Below are positions 7,579-14,386 of a DNA stretch of 22,268 nt, piece after piece. The notes under the pieces are model-generated. The model searched no databases. It was not told the DNA's origin and was given only the letters and a program-made list of their open reading frames with translations. Made by a program: the position numbers and the translations under genes. Source of the DNA: Gemmiger_A avium (GTDB lineage: Bacteria; Bacillota; Clostridia; Oscillospirales; Ruminococcaceae); the NCBI GenBank assembly GCA_019114585.1, contig DXFE01000049.1:1-22268 (forward strand), read 5' to 3'. Within the stretch, counting starts at the first letter, position 1. Every line of letters begins with the position of its first letter.

Positions 7579-8465
7579 TGGCTGCGCAGAAAATCCAGCA
7601 CTTCCTCCCGCTGGGGAATGCTGGGGGCGGCCCCCGGCCGGGACACCGCCAGCGCCGCCGCCGCCGAGGCAGCCCGCAGCGCCTGGGCCACCGGCTCGCC
7701 CTGGGCCAGCCAGGCCAGGAAATACCCGCAGAAGGTATCCCCGGCGGCGGTGGTGTCCACCGCGGTGACCGGGAAGATGCCCTGCCGCACCGTCTGGGTG
7801 TCGTCCTCGTAGACGCAGCCGTCCCCGCCCAGGGTCAGCATCACACGGGCACGGGGATACCGGGCCCGCAGCGCCGCCGGGATCCGGGCCGGGTCATTCT
7901 CGCCGGAGAGGGCGGCACCCTCGATCTCGTTCAGGATCAGGATGTCCACGCAGTCCAGCGGGTAGTCCAGCAGTTCCGGGGTGATGGGGGAGGGGTTGAA
8001 CGCCACCGTCAGCCCCCGGCGGCGGCCCTCCTGCAGCAGCCAGGGCAGCTCGTTGGTCTCGTTCTGCAGCAGCAGAATGTCCCCGGCCTCGCAGCCGTCC
8101 AGCATGGCGGACAGGTAGTCCCGCTCCAGCGCACCGTTGGCCCCGGCGGTGACAATGATGCTGTTCTGCCCCTTGGGGTCCACCTGGATGATCGCGTGGC
8201 CGGTGGGCAGGGAACTCTCGGCCAGCAGGCTGTCGTCCACCCCTGCCTGGCGCAGGGTCTGGCGCAGCAGGCCGCCGTCCGCGCCCACCGCCCCGGCGTG
8301 GCGCACCTCGGCCCCGGCCCGGGCCAGGGCCACCGTCTGGTTCAGGCCCTTGCCGCCTGCCGCCTGGGCAAACCCGGCGGCGGCCAGGGTCTCCCCGGCC
8401 TGTACAAAATGGGGCACCTGATACACCTTATCGATGTTCAGCGAGCCCGCGCAGAGAATCTTCAT
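7575..8465 (-). CDS. rbsK: Ribokinase (PfkB family)
   Basis: Sugar kinase of 296 aa, likely making ribose 5-phosphate from ribose and ATP. PfkB signature 1 appears as GGKGLNQTVALARAGAEV near residues 40-57. Signature 2 appears as DTTAAGDTFCGYFLAW near 245-260, where the usual DTTGAGD has Ala for Gly and the catalytic Asp is kept. The FNPSP and LNEIEGAAL segments also fit ribokinases. Start ATG 8465 has GGAGGG 10 bases upstream and matches the family start; the frame stays open further up without support. It follows the Crp-like regulator by 23 bp and is presumably cotranscribed. In context it would recover the ribose freed by the nucleoside hydrolase. A related nucleoside or deoxyribose kinase cannot be excluded. 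Confidence 0.88.
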   Translation of the reverse strand: MKILCAGSLNIDKVYQVPHFVQAGETLAAAGFAQAAGGKGLNQTVALARAGAEVRHAGAVGADGGLLRQTLRQAGVDDSLLAESSLPTGHAIIQVDPKGQNSIIVTAGANGALERDYLSAMLDGCEAGDILLLQNETNELPWLLQEGRRRGLTVAFNPSPITPELLDYPLDCVDILILNEIEGAALSGENDPARIPAALRARYPRARVMLTLGGDGCVYEDDTQTVRQGIFPVTAVDTTAAGDTFCGYFLAWLAQGEPVAQALRAASAAAALAVSRPGAAPSIPQREEVLDFLRSH

Positions 8466-8488
8466 GGCAAACACGCCCTCCTTTTTGA

Positions 8489-9199
8489 TTACAGTCCCTG
8501 GCAGTAGGCCGCCAGCAGATCGGCCTGCTCCCGGGTGATGGTGATGTGCCCGTGTACCACCGAACACAGCCCGTCCATCTTCAGATCGTCCAGATACCGG
8601 TACAGGCTGCGCAGGTGGATGTGCAGCTGCTCCGCCATTTCCCGGCGGGTGATCCGGATGGTGTGGGGGAACTCCCGGGCGTCTCGGCAGTTGTGGTGCA
8701 GAAAGATGGCCAGGTTGTCCCGCGGATGGTGCAGCGCCTGGTATTCGGTGCGGTTCATGGCCCGCTCGGCCAGGATGCACAGATCCTGCAAAGCCAGCCG
8801 CAGCAGCGGCACGCTGACCTCCAGCGCGTCCATCATCAGCGGCGCCGGAATGCTGAACATCAGGCTGGGACGGCTGCTCACCACGGTGGCGGTGTAGCTG
8901 TCGTAACCGCTGAGCTGCTCCATCAGGCCGAACATCTGGGTCTTTTCCGGGGCGTCCTGTACGCTGCAGCTGCCCTTGCGATTGTAGCAGATCACCTGCG
9001 CGGCCCCCCGCACCAGCACCCAGACCGTGCGGGCCGGAAACCCGCCCTGGATGAACGGCTGCCCGGCTTCCAGCTCATGCAGGGCGCAGCCGTGGGCACA
9101 CAAAGCGGCCAGTTCCGGGGCGGCATGATTCCGCCAGCCGGCGGGAGAGAAGGCTTCCGTCAGCACTTTGTCCAAGCAATCCAGTAAATATTTGTCCAT
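8489..9199 (-). CDS. Crp/Fnr-family transcriptional regulator
   Basis: Regulator of 236 aa, normal size for Crp/Fnr proteins. The N-terminal part (about 20-140) is a cyclic-nucleotide-binding-type beta barrel, with HELEAGQPFIQGGFPARTVW and VLVRGAAQV as recognisable strands. A long dimer helix follows, then a C-terminal winged helix (about 180-225) with ITRREMAEQLHIHLRSLYRYL as the reading helix region. There is no N-terminal cysteine cluster of the FNR iron-sulfur type, so it is not an FNR-like oxygen sensor. Start 9199 is the ATG where the family begins; its ribosome site is weak. First gene of a likely regulator-ribokinase operon, set among nucleoside genes, so it may control them in response to a nucleoside-derived ligand. 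Confidence 0.85.
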   Translation of the reverse strand: MDKYLLDCLDKVLTEAFSPAGWRNHAAPELAALCAHGCALHELEAGQPFIQGGFPARTVWVLVRGAAQVICYNRKGSCSVQDAPEKTQMFGLMEQLSGYDSYTATVVSSRPSLMFSIPAPLMMDALEVSVPLLRLALQDLCILAERAMNRTEYQALHHPRDNLAIFLHHNCRDAREFPHTIRITRREMAEQLHIHLRSLYRYLDDLKMDGLCSVVHGHITITREQADLLAAYCQGL

Positions 9200-9259
9200 A
9201 ATATCCACACGCTTTTCGCAAAATAGGTGACAATTGACATTTTTTGCAGGTCTCGGCAC

Positions 9260-9297
9260 ATGATACAATCAAGTCAAACAATACAACAAGATATTGT
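9260..9297 (-). promoter_or_regulatory. Promoter and inverted repeat upstream of the Crp-like gene
   Basis: On the minus strand, TTGTTG (9284-9289), an 18-bp spacer and TATCAT (9260-9265). The -35 lies inside an inverted repeat, ACAATA-N8-TATTGT (9278-9297), a plausible autoregulatory operator. Both calls are moderate. Confidence 0.4.
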
Positions 9298-9306
9298 ACA
9301 TCTTGC

Positions 9307-9870
9307 TTAATCTGCCGGCAAAAGACCCATGCATTTCTCCGGCTCCGGAGCAAACAGCGAGCGCACGATCACCCGGTCCTGCCAGCCGCGCTCGGCCAGC
9401 ATTTCGGTCAGCACCCGCATGAACACGCCGGGGCGGCGCACCAGCTGGCAGGAGGCCAGGGTATCGTCAAGGCCCTGGCGGCCGTCAAAGGAGCCGTACC
9501 AATCGGCGGTACAGGTATAGTCTACCCCACAACTGGGGCTTCCGTCCACTCCTACAACGCCCAGAACCTCAAACCGTTCGCCGCAGGCCAGATATTCTTC
9601 CATCTGCTGCAGCACCGGTTCCAGGATGCGGCGGCAGTGGTCGCGGAAAAACGGGTTGTCAAACTGGTCGCTCACATGGCCCCAGCGGTGCGCGCCATAG
9701 AGGGTGAACTCCGGGCAGGGCAGCTGGATCAGCTGCACGCCGGTTTCCAGGGCGCGGCCCACAAAGCGGCGGCGCAGCTGCTCTTCCGCGTCGATCTCGG
9801 CCTGGTTGTAGAGCACCACCTTGGCGGCGGTGTTCAGGATGCAGTGGGACACGAACAGGATGGATTGCAT
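9307..9870 (-). CDS. TudS/DUF523-related putative desulfidase
   Basis: Protein of 187 aa related to the thiouracil desulfidase TudS (DUF523). Three cysteines sit where that family binds a [4Fe-4S] cluster: C10 in SHCILN, C52 in LPCPEF and C114 in GSPSCG. In TudS the fourth iron is free to take the sulfur of a thio-base. I recall a Clostridia-wide branch named after C. difficile CD3072 described as TudS-related, and the pattern fits it; I could not check this. ATG 9870 has a good AAGGAG site. It lies after the nucleoside hydrolase on the same strand, but a terminator separates them, so its transcription may depend on read-through. The context suggests action on a thiolated base or nucleoside. 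Confidence 0.75.
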   Translation of the reverse strand: MQSILFVSHCILNTAAKVVLYNQAEIDAEEQLRRRFVGRALETGVQLIQLPCPEFTLYGAHRWGHVSDQFDNPFFRDHCRRILEPVLQQMEEYLACGERFEVLGVVGVDGSPSCGVDYTCTADWYGSFDGRQGLDDTLASCQLVRRPGVFMRVLTEMLAERGWQDRVIVRSLFAPEPEKCMGLLPAD

Positions 9871-9893
9871 GGTCAGAACTCCTTTCTGTTAAG

Positions 9894-9925
9894 AAAAAGC
9901 CGCGGGACGCACAGGCATCCCGCGG
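9894..9925 (-). terminator. Terminator between nucleoside hydrolase and TudS-like gene
   Basis: Perfect 8-bp stem CCGCGGGA/TCCCGCGG (9900-9907 with 9918-9925) with a 10-base loop, then C-TTTTT on the minus strand (9894-9898). It would limit expression of the downstream desulfidase-like gene. Confidence 0.75.
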
Positions 9926-9938
9926 AGGGAACGCAGGA

Positions 9939-10877
9939 TCAGGCCCCCAGGGTGCGGAACAGGTATTCCTTGAACCGGTCGGCATGCAGCTTGCTGCAGA
10001 TGGCCGCGTTGGGCTGCTTGCCGCTGAACCGGTAGGTGTCCACCAGCACGCCGCCGTAGCTGGGGCCGTTCGAAGTATCCACCTCGCAATAGTATTCGTC
10101 ACACTCGGCGATGCAGTCCGGCTCCAGCGCCGCGGCCATGGCGGCCGGGTCGGCCATATCCAGGCAGGGGTAGCCAAAACGCTGCTCGTTCATCTCCATA
10201 AGCTGGCGGTTGCACTCCACCGCGAACCGGCCCAGCGGGCCGCTCTCGGTCAGCCGCTTCAGGTCGTCGGGCCCCAGGATGGCGTCGCCCAGGCAGGCGT
10301 CCCAGCCCACATACACCAGCGGCACGCCGAACTCGGTCACGATGCGGGCGGCCTCGGCATCCTGCCAGATATTGAACTCCGCCACCGGGCTTACGTTGCC
10401 GGTGCCCAGGCCCGCGGTGCCCATGCTCACGATCCGGCGCACCCGGCGCATGGTGTCCGGCGCCAGGCGCATGGCCACGGCGATGTTGGTCAGGGTGCCC
10501 AGGGTGATGATGTCGATGGTGTTCGGCTCATGGGCTTCCAGCGCTTCCAGAATTTTCAGCACGCCGTTGCCGGGGGCCACCTTCAGCCGGGTGGGCGCCA
10601 GACCGATATCGCCCATGCCGTCCTGGCCGTGGGTCTCGTAGGCAAACTCCAGCTTCTTGAGCAGCATCTCGGTGCAGCCGATGTACACCGGCGGCTCGTA
10701 GCTGCCGGCCCGCTCGATGGTGGTCAGGGTGTTGGTGGCCGCCTGGTGGGCGTGGACGTTGCCGGATACGGTGGTGAAGAACAGGATCTCGTACCGTTCG
10801 TCGTTGAGGGCCATGGCGATGGCCATGGCGTCGTCCGAGCCGCAGTCGGTGTCGATGATGATCTTGCGTTTGTCCAT
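9939..10877 (-). CDS. Inosine/uridine-preferring nucleoside hydrolase family
   Basis: Ribonucleoside hydrolase of 312 aa that should split a nucleoside into base and ribose. The N-terminal calcium site reads DTDCGSDDAMA (D9, D11, D15, D16), with Cys where the family usually has Pro. TLGTLTNIA and the glycine-rich MGTAGLGTGNVSPVAEFN correspond to the usual TxGPLTNIA and MGG...EFN segments. The C-terminal motif is ADPAAMAAAL, where many members have HDP, so the usual active-site His is replaced by Ala. Base preference may therefore be changed. Strong AAGGAGG ribosome site and an excellent promoter upstream. First gene of its transcript, divergent from the ECF importer operon, which points to a role in using what that importer brings in. 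Confidence 0.9.
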   Translation of the reverse strand: MDKRKIIIDTDCGSDDAMAIAMALNDERYEILFFTTVSGNVHAHQAATNTLTTIERAGSYEPPVYIGCTEMLLKKLEFAYETHGQDGMGDIGLAPTRLKVAPGNGVLKILEALEAHEPNTIDIITLGTLTNIAVAMRLAPDTMRRVRRIVSMGTAGLGTGNVSPVAEFNIWQDAEAARIVTEFGVPLVYVGWDACLGDAILGPDDLKRLTESGPLGRFAVECNRQLMEMNEQRFGYPCLDMADPAAMAAALEPDCIAECDEYYCEVDTSNGPSYGGVLVDTYRFSGKQPNAAICSKLHADRFKEYLFRTLGA

Positions 10878-10911
10878 TGGGGGATGCCTCCTTATAAGTT
10901 TTTAACTTTTT

Positions 10912-10940
10912 ATTATAGTGTAAATTAAAACTTGCGTCAA
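10912..10940 (-). promoter_or_regulatory. Promoter of the nucleoside hydrolase gene
   Basis: On the minus strand, -35 TTGACG (10935-10940), a 17-bp spacer and a perfect -10 TATAAT (10912-10917), 35 bp before the ATG. A small palindrome, AAGTTAAAAACTT, follows the -10. Confidence 0.85.
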
Positions 10941-11036
10941 TGGAATCCCCTTTTTGAATTCTGTCTGTTTTGCACAAACAATTCCCATCAAACTTTTACA
11001 AAAACCCCTCATTTTTTGTGAGATGCGCCTATAAAA

Positions 11037-11063
11037 TGTCCGATATACATGAACATATCGACA
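11037..11063. promoter_or_regulatory. Palindrome in the divergent intergenic region
   Basis: CGATAT-N8-ATATCG (11041-11060), extended by TGT(C) on the left and ACA on the right, lies between the two divergent promoters and 31 bp upstream of the ECF -35 (11091). A reasonable operator candidate for a dimeric regulator such as the local Crp-like protein. The 356-bp gap between the divergent genes (10878-11233) holds this site, both promoters and the ECF leader; I see no gene in it. Confidence 0.5.
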
Positions 11064-11090
11064 AAAATTATGGGTAATTATACATAAATA

Positions 11091-11119
11091 TTGTCAACAA
11101 AGTAGAATCGTAGTATACT
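11091..11119 (+). promoter_or_regulatory. Promoter of the ECF importer operon
   Basis: -35 TTGTCA (11091-11096), a 17-bp spacer and -10 TATACT (11114-11119). Predicted start near 11126, giving a leader of about 108 nt before the first ATG. Confidence 0.8.
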
Positions 11120-11136
11120 GTACGTAGTTGGTATAA

Positions 11137-11196
11137 CGCGTGTCGACCCCCGGGGCGGCCCGGGCGGCGGACGATGGGCCGCCGCGCACGCTTTTT
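11137..11196 (+). promoter_or_regulatory. Putative leader terminator/attenuator of the ECF operon
   Basis: Within the leader, GGCGGCCC (11154-11161) pairs with GGGCCGCC (11176-11183). An outer GCGTG (11138-11142) pairs with CACGC (11187-11191), and TTTTT follows at 11192-11196. This has the form of an intrinsic terminator between promoter and first gene, as in attenuated or riboswitch-controlled operons. The sequence before it is too short for most known aptamers, and none was recognised. Confidence 0.55.
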
Positions 11197-11233
11197 GTCC
11201 GCATACACACCCGTCAAAATTAGGAGGTACATC

Positions 11234-11848
11234 ATGAAAGAGAAAAAACATTCCATCAAAAGCGATTTTTCCATGCTTGCGATCCTGATCATCCCCATTG
11301 CGGTGGCGGTCAACTTCGTGGGCGGCCAGCTGGCCAGCCTGCTGAAGCTGCCCATGTATCTGGATACCATCGGCACCATCTTCGCGGGCATGCTGTGCGG
11401 GCCCTGGGTGGGCGCTGTGGCCGGCGGCCTGACCAACGTGGTCACCGGTATCGCCAACCCGGTCAACTTTGCGTTTATCCCCGTTAACGTGCTGGCCGGC
11501 CTGGTCACCGGTTTCCTGGCCCGCGGCAAGATGTTCGGCACCTGGTGGAAGTGGCTGATCTCCATGGTCATCATGGCCTTCGTGTCCATCGCCAGCGCGG
11601 CCCCCATCGTGGTTCTGGTCTACGGCGGCGTGACCGGTTCCGGCACCTCCCTGATCACTGCGGCGGCCATGGCGGCGGGCGCCAACATCTGGGCGGCGGT
11701 TATCGGCACCGAGGGCATCTGGACCGTGATGGACCGCATCATCTCCTTCCTGATCGGCTACCTGGTCATCCGTGTTATCCCGGCCCGCACCCTGGTTAAG
11801 TTCGGCTGCGGCGAGAACTACATCAAAAAGACCACCGCCGGCAAGTAA
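11234..11848 (+). CDS. ECF transporter substrate-binding (S) component
   Basis: Membrane S component of 204 aa with about six helices. After a lysine-rich start (MKEKKHSIKSDF), the first helix is ILIIPIAVAVNFVGGQLASL. It is followed by LPMYLDTIGTIFAGMLCGPW and the loop NVVTGIANPVNF. The DTIGT segment and glycine-rich helix are typical of one ECF S subgroup; I recall a family named after C. difficile CD3073 that may be this one. ATG 11234 has a perfect AGGAGG site; a longer in-frame reading from 11174 runs through the leader hairpin and is not real. First gene of the operon encoding its T component and ATPases. Substrate by context is a nucleoside or modified nucleoside (inference). Confidence 0.85.
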   Translation: MKEKKHSIKSDFSMLAILIIPIAVAVNFVGGQLASLLKLPMYLDTIGTIFAGMLCGPWVGAVAGGLTNVVTGIANPVNFAFIPVNVLAGLVTGFLARGKMFGTWWKWLISMVIMAFVSIASAAPIVVLVYGGVTGSGTSLITAAAMAAGANIWAAVIGTEGIWTVMDRIISFLIGYLVIRVIPARTLVKFGCGENYIKKTTAGK

Positions 11849-11866
11849 ACCCTTTGCGTATGCTTT

Positions 11867-11888
11867 GCCGCCTCCCCGGGGAGGCGGC
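11867..11888 (+). promoter_or_regulatory. Perfect 22-bp palindrome between S and T genes
   Basis: GCCGCCTCCCC followed by its exact reverse complement, without a T tract. As RNA it forms a stable hairpin after the S gene and may tune its expression above that of downstream genes, as a partial terminator or 3'-end protector. Confidence 0.6.
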
Positions 11889-11924
11889 ACTTTATATCCA
11901 TCCATCAGAAGAGGTGACGTACAT

Positions 11925-12722
11925 ATGTGGAGAGAAAAGCTGCAGCTTCACAAGAGCAATCCCATCGCGGCGCTGTATCCCTCCTGCAAATTCCTGATCC
12001 TGTGCCTGTATGCCATTTGTTCCTTTGTGCTGGGCACCATCGGGGTGGGCGAGGGCAACTACCCGCTGTTTTTGATCCCCTGGTTCTTTATCGTTCCCAT
12101 CCTCAGCGCGGCCAGCGGCGTGTGGAAACGCTTTCTGCACGCCTTCCGGGCGGTGCTGTTCATCGCCGGGCTGATCCTGGTGGTGCAGTCGCTGCTGATC
12201 CCCAGCGAAGTGGTGGTCTGGCAGCTGGGCTTTCTGCATATCTACCAGGCCGGCCTGAAGAGCGGCCTGGGCCTGAGCTTCTCCATCCTGAACATCGCGG
12301 GCATGTTCGTGTGGATGTTCCAGACCACCGAGAACAAGGAGTTCACCCGGGCGCTGGAAGATTCCGGCATGAACTACAAGGCGGCGTACGTGTTCATCAG
12401 CAGCCTGCAGATGATCGACGTGCTGGGCAAGAACAGCCGCACCATCATGAACGCCCAGCGGGCCCGCGGCGTGGAGACCGAGGGCAACATGATCGTGCGC
12501 GCCAAGGCGTTCTTCCCCTCGCTGGTGCCGCTGATCGTGGGCGCCATCACCAGTTCCGAGGAACGTGTGCTCACGCTAGAATCCAAGGGTTTTGACGTGA
12601 ACGGACCCAAGACCCATCTGTTCGAACTGAAAAAATCCGGCAAGGAGCCGCTGGCTGCCGGTATTGCCATCGTGGTGGCGGTAGCCGTGATCGCAGGGAG
12701 GATCGTACTATGGGTGTTGTGA
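11925..12722 (+). CDS. ecfT: ECF transporter transmembrane (T) component
   Basis: EcfT of 265 aa, normal length, with several membrane helices in residues 20-130 and a cytoplasmic coupling region. The first coupling motif is A180-R181-G182 in AQRARGVETEG. The second is S220-K221-G222 in LESKGFDV, where the usual Ala-Arg-Gly is changed. These motifs contact grooves in the two ATPases. ATG 11925 follows GAGGTGA. It overlaps the first ATPase gene by 13 bases, so the two are translationally coupled. It forms the energizing module with the two ATPases and presumably works with the S component upstream. Whether the module is dedicated (group I) or shared cannot be decided here, but the S gene in the same operon favours dedicated. 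Confidence 0.93.
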   Translation: MWREKLQLHKSNPIAALYPSCKFLILCLYAICSFVLGTIGVGEGNYPLFLIPWFFIVPILSAASGVWKRFLHAFRAVLFIAGLILVVQSLLIPSEVVVWQLGFLHIYQAGLKSGLGLSFSILNIAGMFVWMFQTTENKEFTRALEDSGMNYKAAYVFISSLQMIDVLGKNSRTIMNAQRARGVETEGNMIVRAKAFFPSLVPLIVGAITSSEERVLTLESKGFDVNGPKTHLFELKKSGKEPLAAGIAIVVAVAVIAGRIVLWVL

Positions 12723-13570
12723 TCGAATTTAAAAATGTGACCTATTCCTACCCGCTGACCGACGAGCCGGTCATCCGGGATATGAGCTTTTCCCTGGAGG
12801 CCGGCAAGTTCTACGGCGTCATCGGCGAGAACGGTTCCGGCAAGACCACCCTGTGCTCCCTGATCCGCGGCTTTGCCCCCAGCTTCTACAAGGGCGAGCT
12901 GGAGGGCGAGGTGCTGGTGCACGGCAAGCCCACCGTGGACCACGGCCCCGGCGAGCTGTCGCTGAAGATCGGCTACGTGTTCCAGAACCCCTTCAACCAG
13001 ATCAGCGGCGTCAAGGACACCCTGTTTGAAGAGGTGGCCTTCGGCCTGGAAAACTTCGGCGTGCCGGTGGACGAGATCGAGGACCGGGTGCTGGAGGTCA
13101 TGAAGCTGACCAACATCCTGCACCTGGCGGAAAAGAACCCCTTTGAACTGAGCGGCGGCCAGATGCAGCGGGTGGCGCTGGCATCGGTTATCGTGCTCAA
13201 GCCGGACATCCTGGTCATTGACGAGCCCACCAGCCAGCTGGACCCGGAGGGCACCGAGAGCGTGTTCAAGATCATCGAGGAGATGAAGAAGGAAAAGAAG
13301 ACGGTTATCCTGGTGGAGCACAAGATCGACCTGGTGGCGGAGTACGCCGACGAGGTGCTGGTGCTCAAGGACGGCCGCCTGATCCGCAAGGACGTCACCG
13401 CCAAGGTGCTGACCGATATGTCCCTGGCCGAACAGGGTGTGCAGCTGCCCCAGATGGCCATTCTGGGCAATCGCCTGGTGGAGAGCGGTGTGCCGCTGCG
13501 GTACATCCCGGTCACCGAGGCGCAGGCCTGCGAAGTCATCGGGGAAGCAATGCGAAAGGGGGGCAAGTAA
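12710..13570 (+). CDS. ecfA1: ECF transporter ATPase 1 (canonical)
   Basis: ABC ATPase of 286 aa. Walker A GENGSGKTT is at 39-47, the Q-loop is in YVFQNPFNQI, the signature LSGGQ starts at L147, Walker B is ILVIDEPTSQLDP and the H-loop is in VILVEHKID. All ATPase motifs are intact. The C-terminal extension of about 60 residues is usual for ECF ATPases. Its start lies inside the ecfT coding region (13-base overlap) and the second ATPase gene begins 3 bases after its stop. It should form a heterodimer with that protein and drive import. Confidence 0.95.
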   Translation: MGVVIEFKNVTYSYPLTDEPVIRDMSFSLEAGKFYGVIGENGSGKTTLCSLIRGFAPSFYKGELEGEVLVHGKPTVDHGPGELSLKIGYVFQNPFNQISGVKDTLFEEVAFGLENFGVPVDEIEDRVLEVMKLTNILHLAEKNPFELSGGQMQRVALASVIVLKPDILVIDEPTSQLDPEGTESVFKIIEEMKKEKKTVILVEHKIDLVAEYADEVLVLKDGRLIRKDVTAKVLTDMSLAEQGVQLPQMAILGNRLVESGVPLRYIPVTEAQACEVIGEAMRKGGK

Positions 13571-13573
13571 GCC

Positions 13574-14383
13574 ATGGCATACATCGAGATGCGGGATGTC
13601 AGCTTTGAATATCCCGGCGGCTTTCTGGCCGTGGACAATATCAACATCCGGGTGGAAAAGGGCGAAAACCTGGCCATTGTGGGCCAGAACGGCGCCGGCA
13701 AGACCACCACGGTCAAGATGCTCAACGGCCTGCACCGCCCCAGCAAGGGCGATGTGATCATCGGCGACATGAACACCAAGGATCACACCACCGCCCAGGT
13801 TTCCCGGGTGGTCGGGTACGTGTTCCAGAACCCGGACGACCAGATCTTCCACTCCACCGTGCTGGGCGAGGTGGAATTCGGCCCCAAGATGATGGGCCTG
13901 GACGAGGATACCCTGAAAAAACAGGTGGACTACGCGCTGGAGATCACCGGCATGGAGAAGTTCCGGGAGGAAAACCCCTACAACCTGCCCCTGTCCACCC
14001 GCAAGTTCGTGACCATCGCCGCGATCATCGCCATGAACACCGAGGTGATGATCTTTGACGAACCCACCGCCGGCCAGGACCTGGAGGGCAACATCCGCCT
14101 GGGCAACATCCTGAAGGAACTGCACCGCCAGGGCAAGACGGTGATCACCATCTCCCACGATATGGAGTTCGTGGTGGCCAACTTTGAGCGGGTCATCGTA
14201 ATGGCCAACAAGAAGGTGGTTACCAGCGGCACCCCCCGGGAGGTATTCTGGAACTTCCCCGCGCTGGAGCAGGCCATGCTCAAACAGCCCTACGTGAGCC
14301 GCGTGTGCCATACCCTGGGCGTGGGCGAGGACGTGATCACCCTGGAGGAAGCGGTGGCCGCGATCCGGTCCCGCTGCGTCTGA
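13574..14383 (+). CDS. ecfA2: ECF transporter ATPase 2 with altered signature motif
   Basis: ABC ATPase of 269 aa. Walker A GQNGAGKTT is at 37-45, the Q-loop is in YVFQNPDDQIF, Walker B is MIFDEPTAGQD and the H-loop is in TISHDMEF, all intact. The signature LSGGQ is replaced by LSTRK (residues 140-144), preceded by NLP. In an ABC dimer the signature of one subunit completes the site at the Walker A of the other, so the site at ecfA1's Walker A should be weak while the second site stays normal. Such asymmetry is known in some ABC exporters; I am less sure how common it is in ECF systems. A GGGGGG ribosome site lies just before the ATG. Confidence 0.92.
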   Translation: MAYIEMRDVSFEYPGGFLAVDNINIRVEKGENLAIVGQNGAGKTTTVKMLNGLHRPSKGDVIIGDMNTKDHTTAQVSRVVGYVFQNPDDQIFHSTVLGEVEFGPKMMGLDEDTLKKQVDYALEITGMEKFREENPYNLPLSTRKFVTIAAIIAMNTEVMIFDEPTAGQDLEGNIRLGNILKELHRQGKTVITISHDMEFVVANFERVIVMANKKVVTSGTPREVFWNFPALEQAMLKQPYVSRVCHTLGVGEDVITLEEAVAAIRSRCV

Positions 14384-14386
14384 TCT

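Noticed and set aside
11037..11063. Classical CRP or FNR box
   Set aside because: The arms do not match TGTGA-N6-TCACA or TTGAT-N4-ATCAA. Kept only as an unassigned palindrome.
9939..11848. Queuosine/queuine salvage locus
   Set aside because: A nucleoside hydrolase plus ECF S component fits that pathway on paper, but the S component does not look like QueT and no queuine lyase gene is present.
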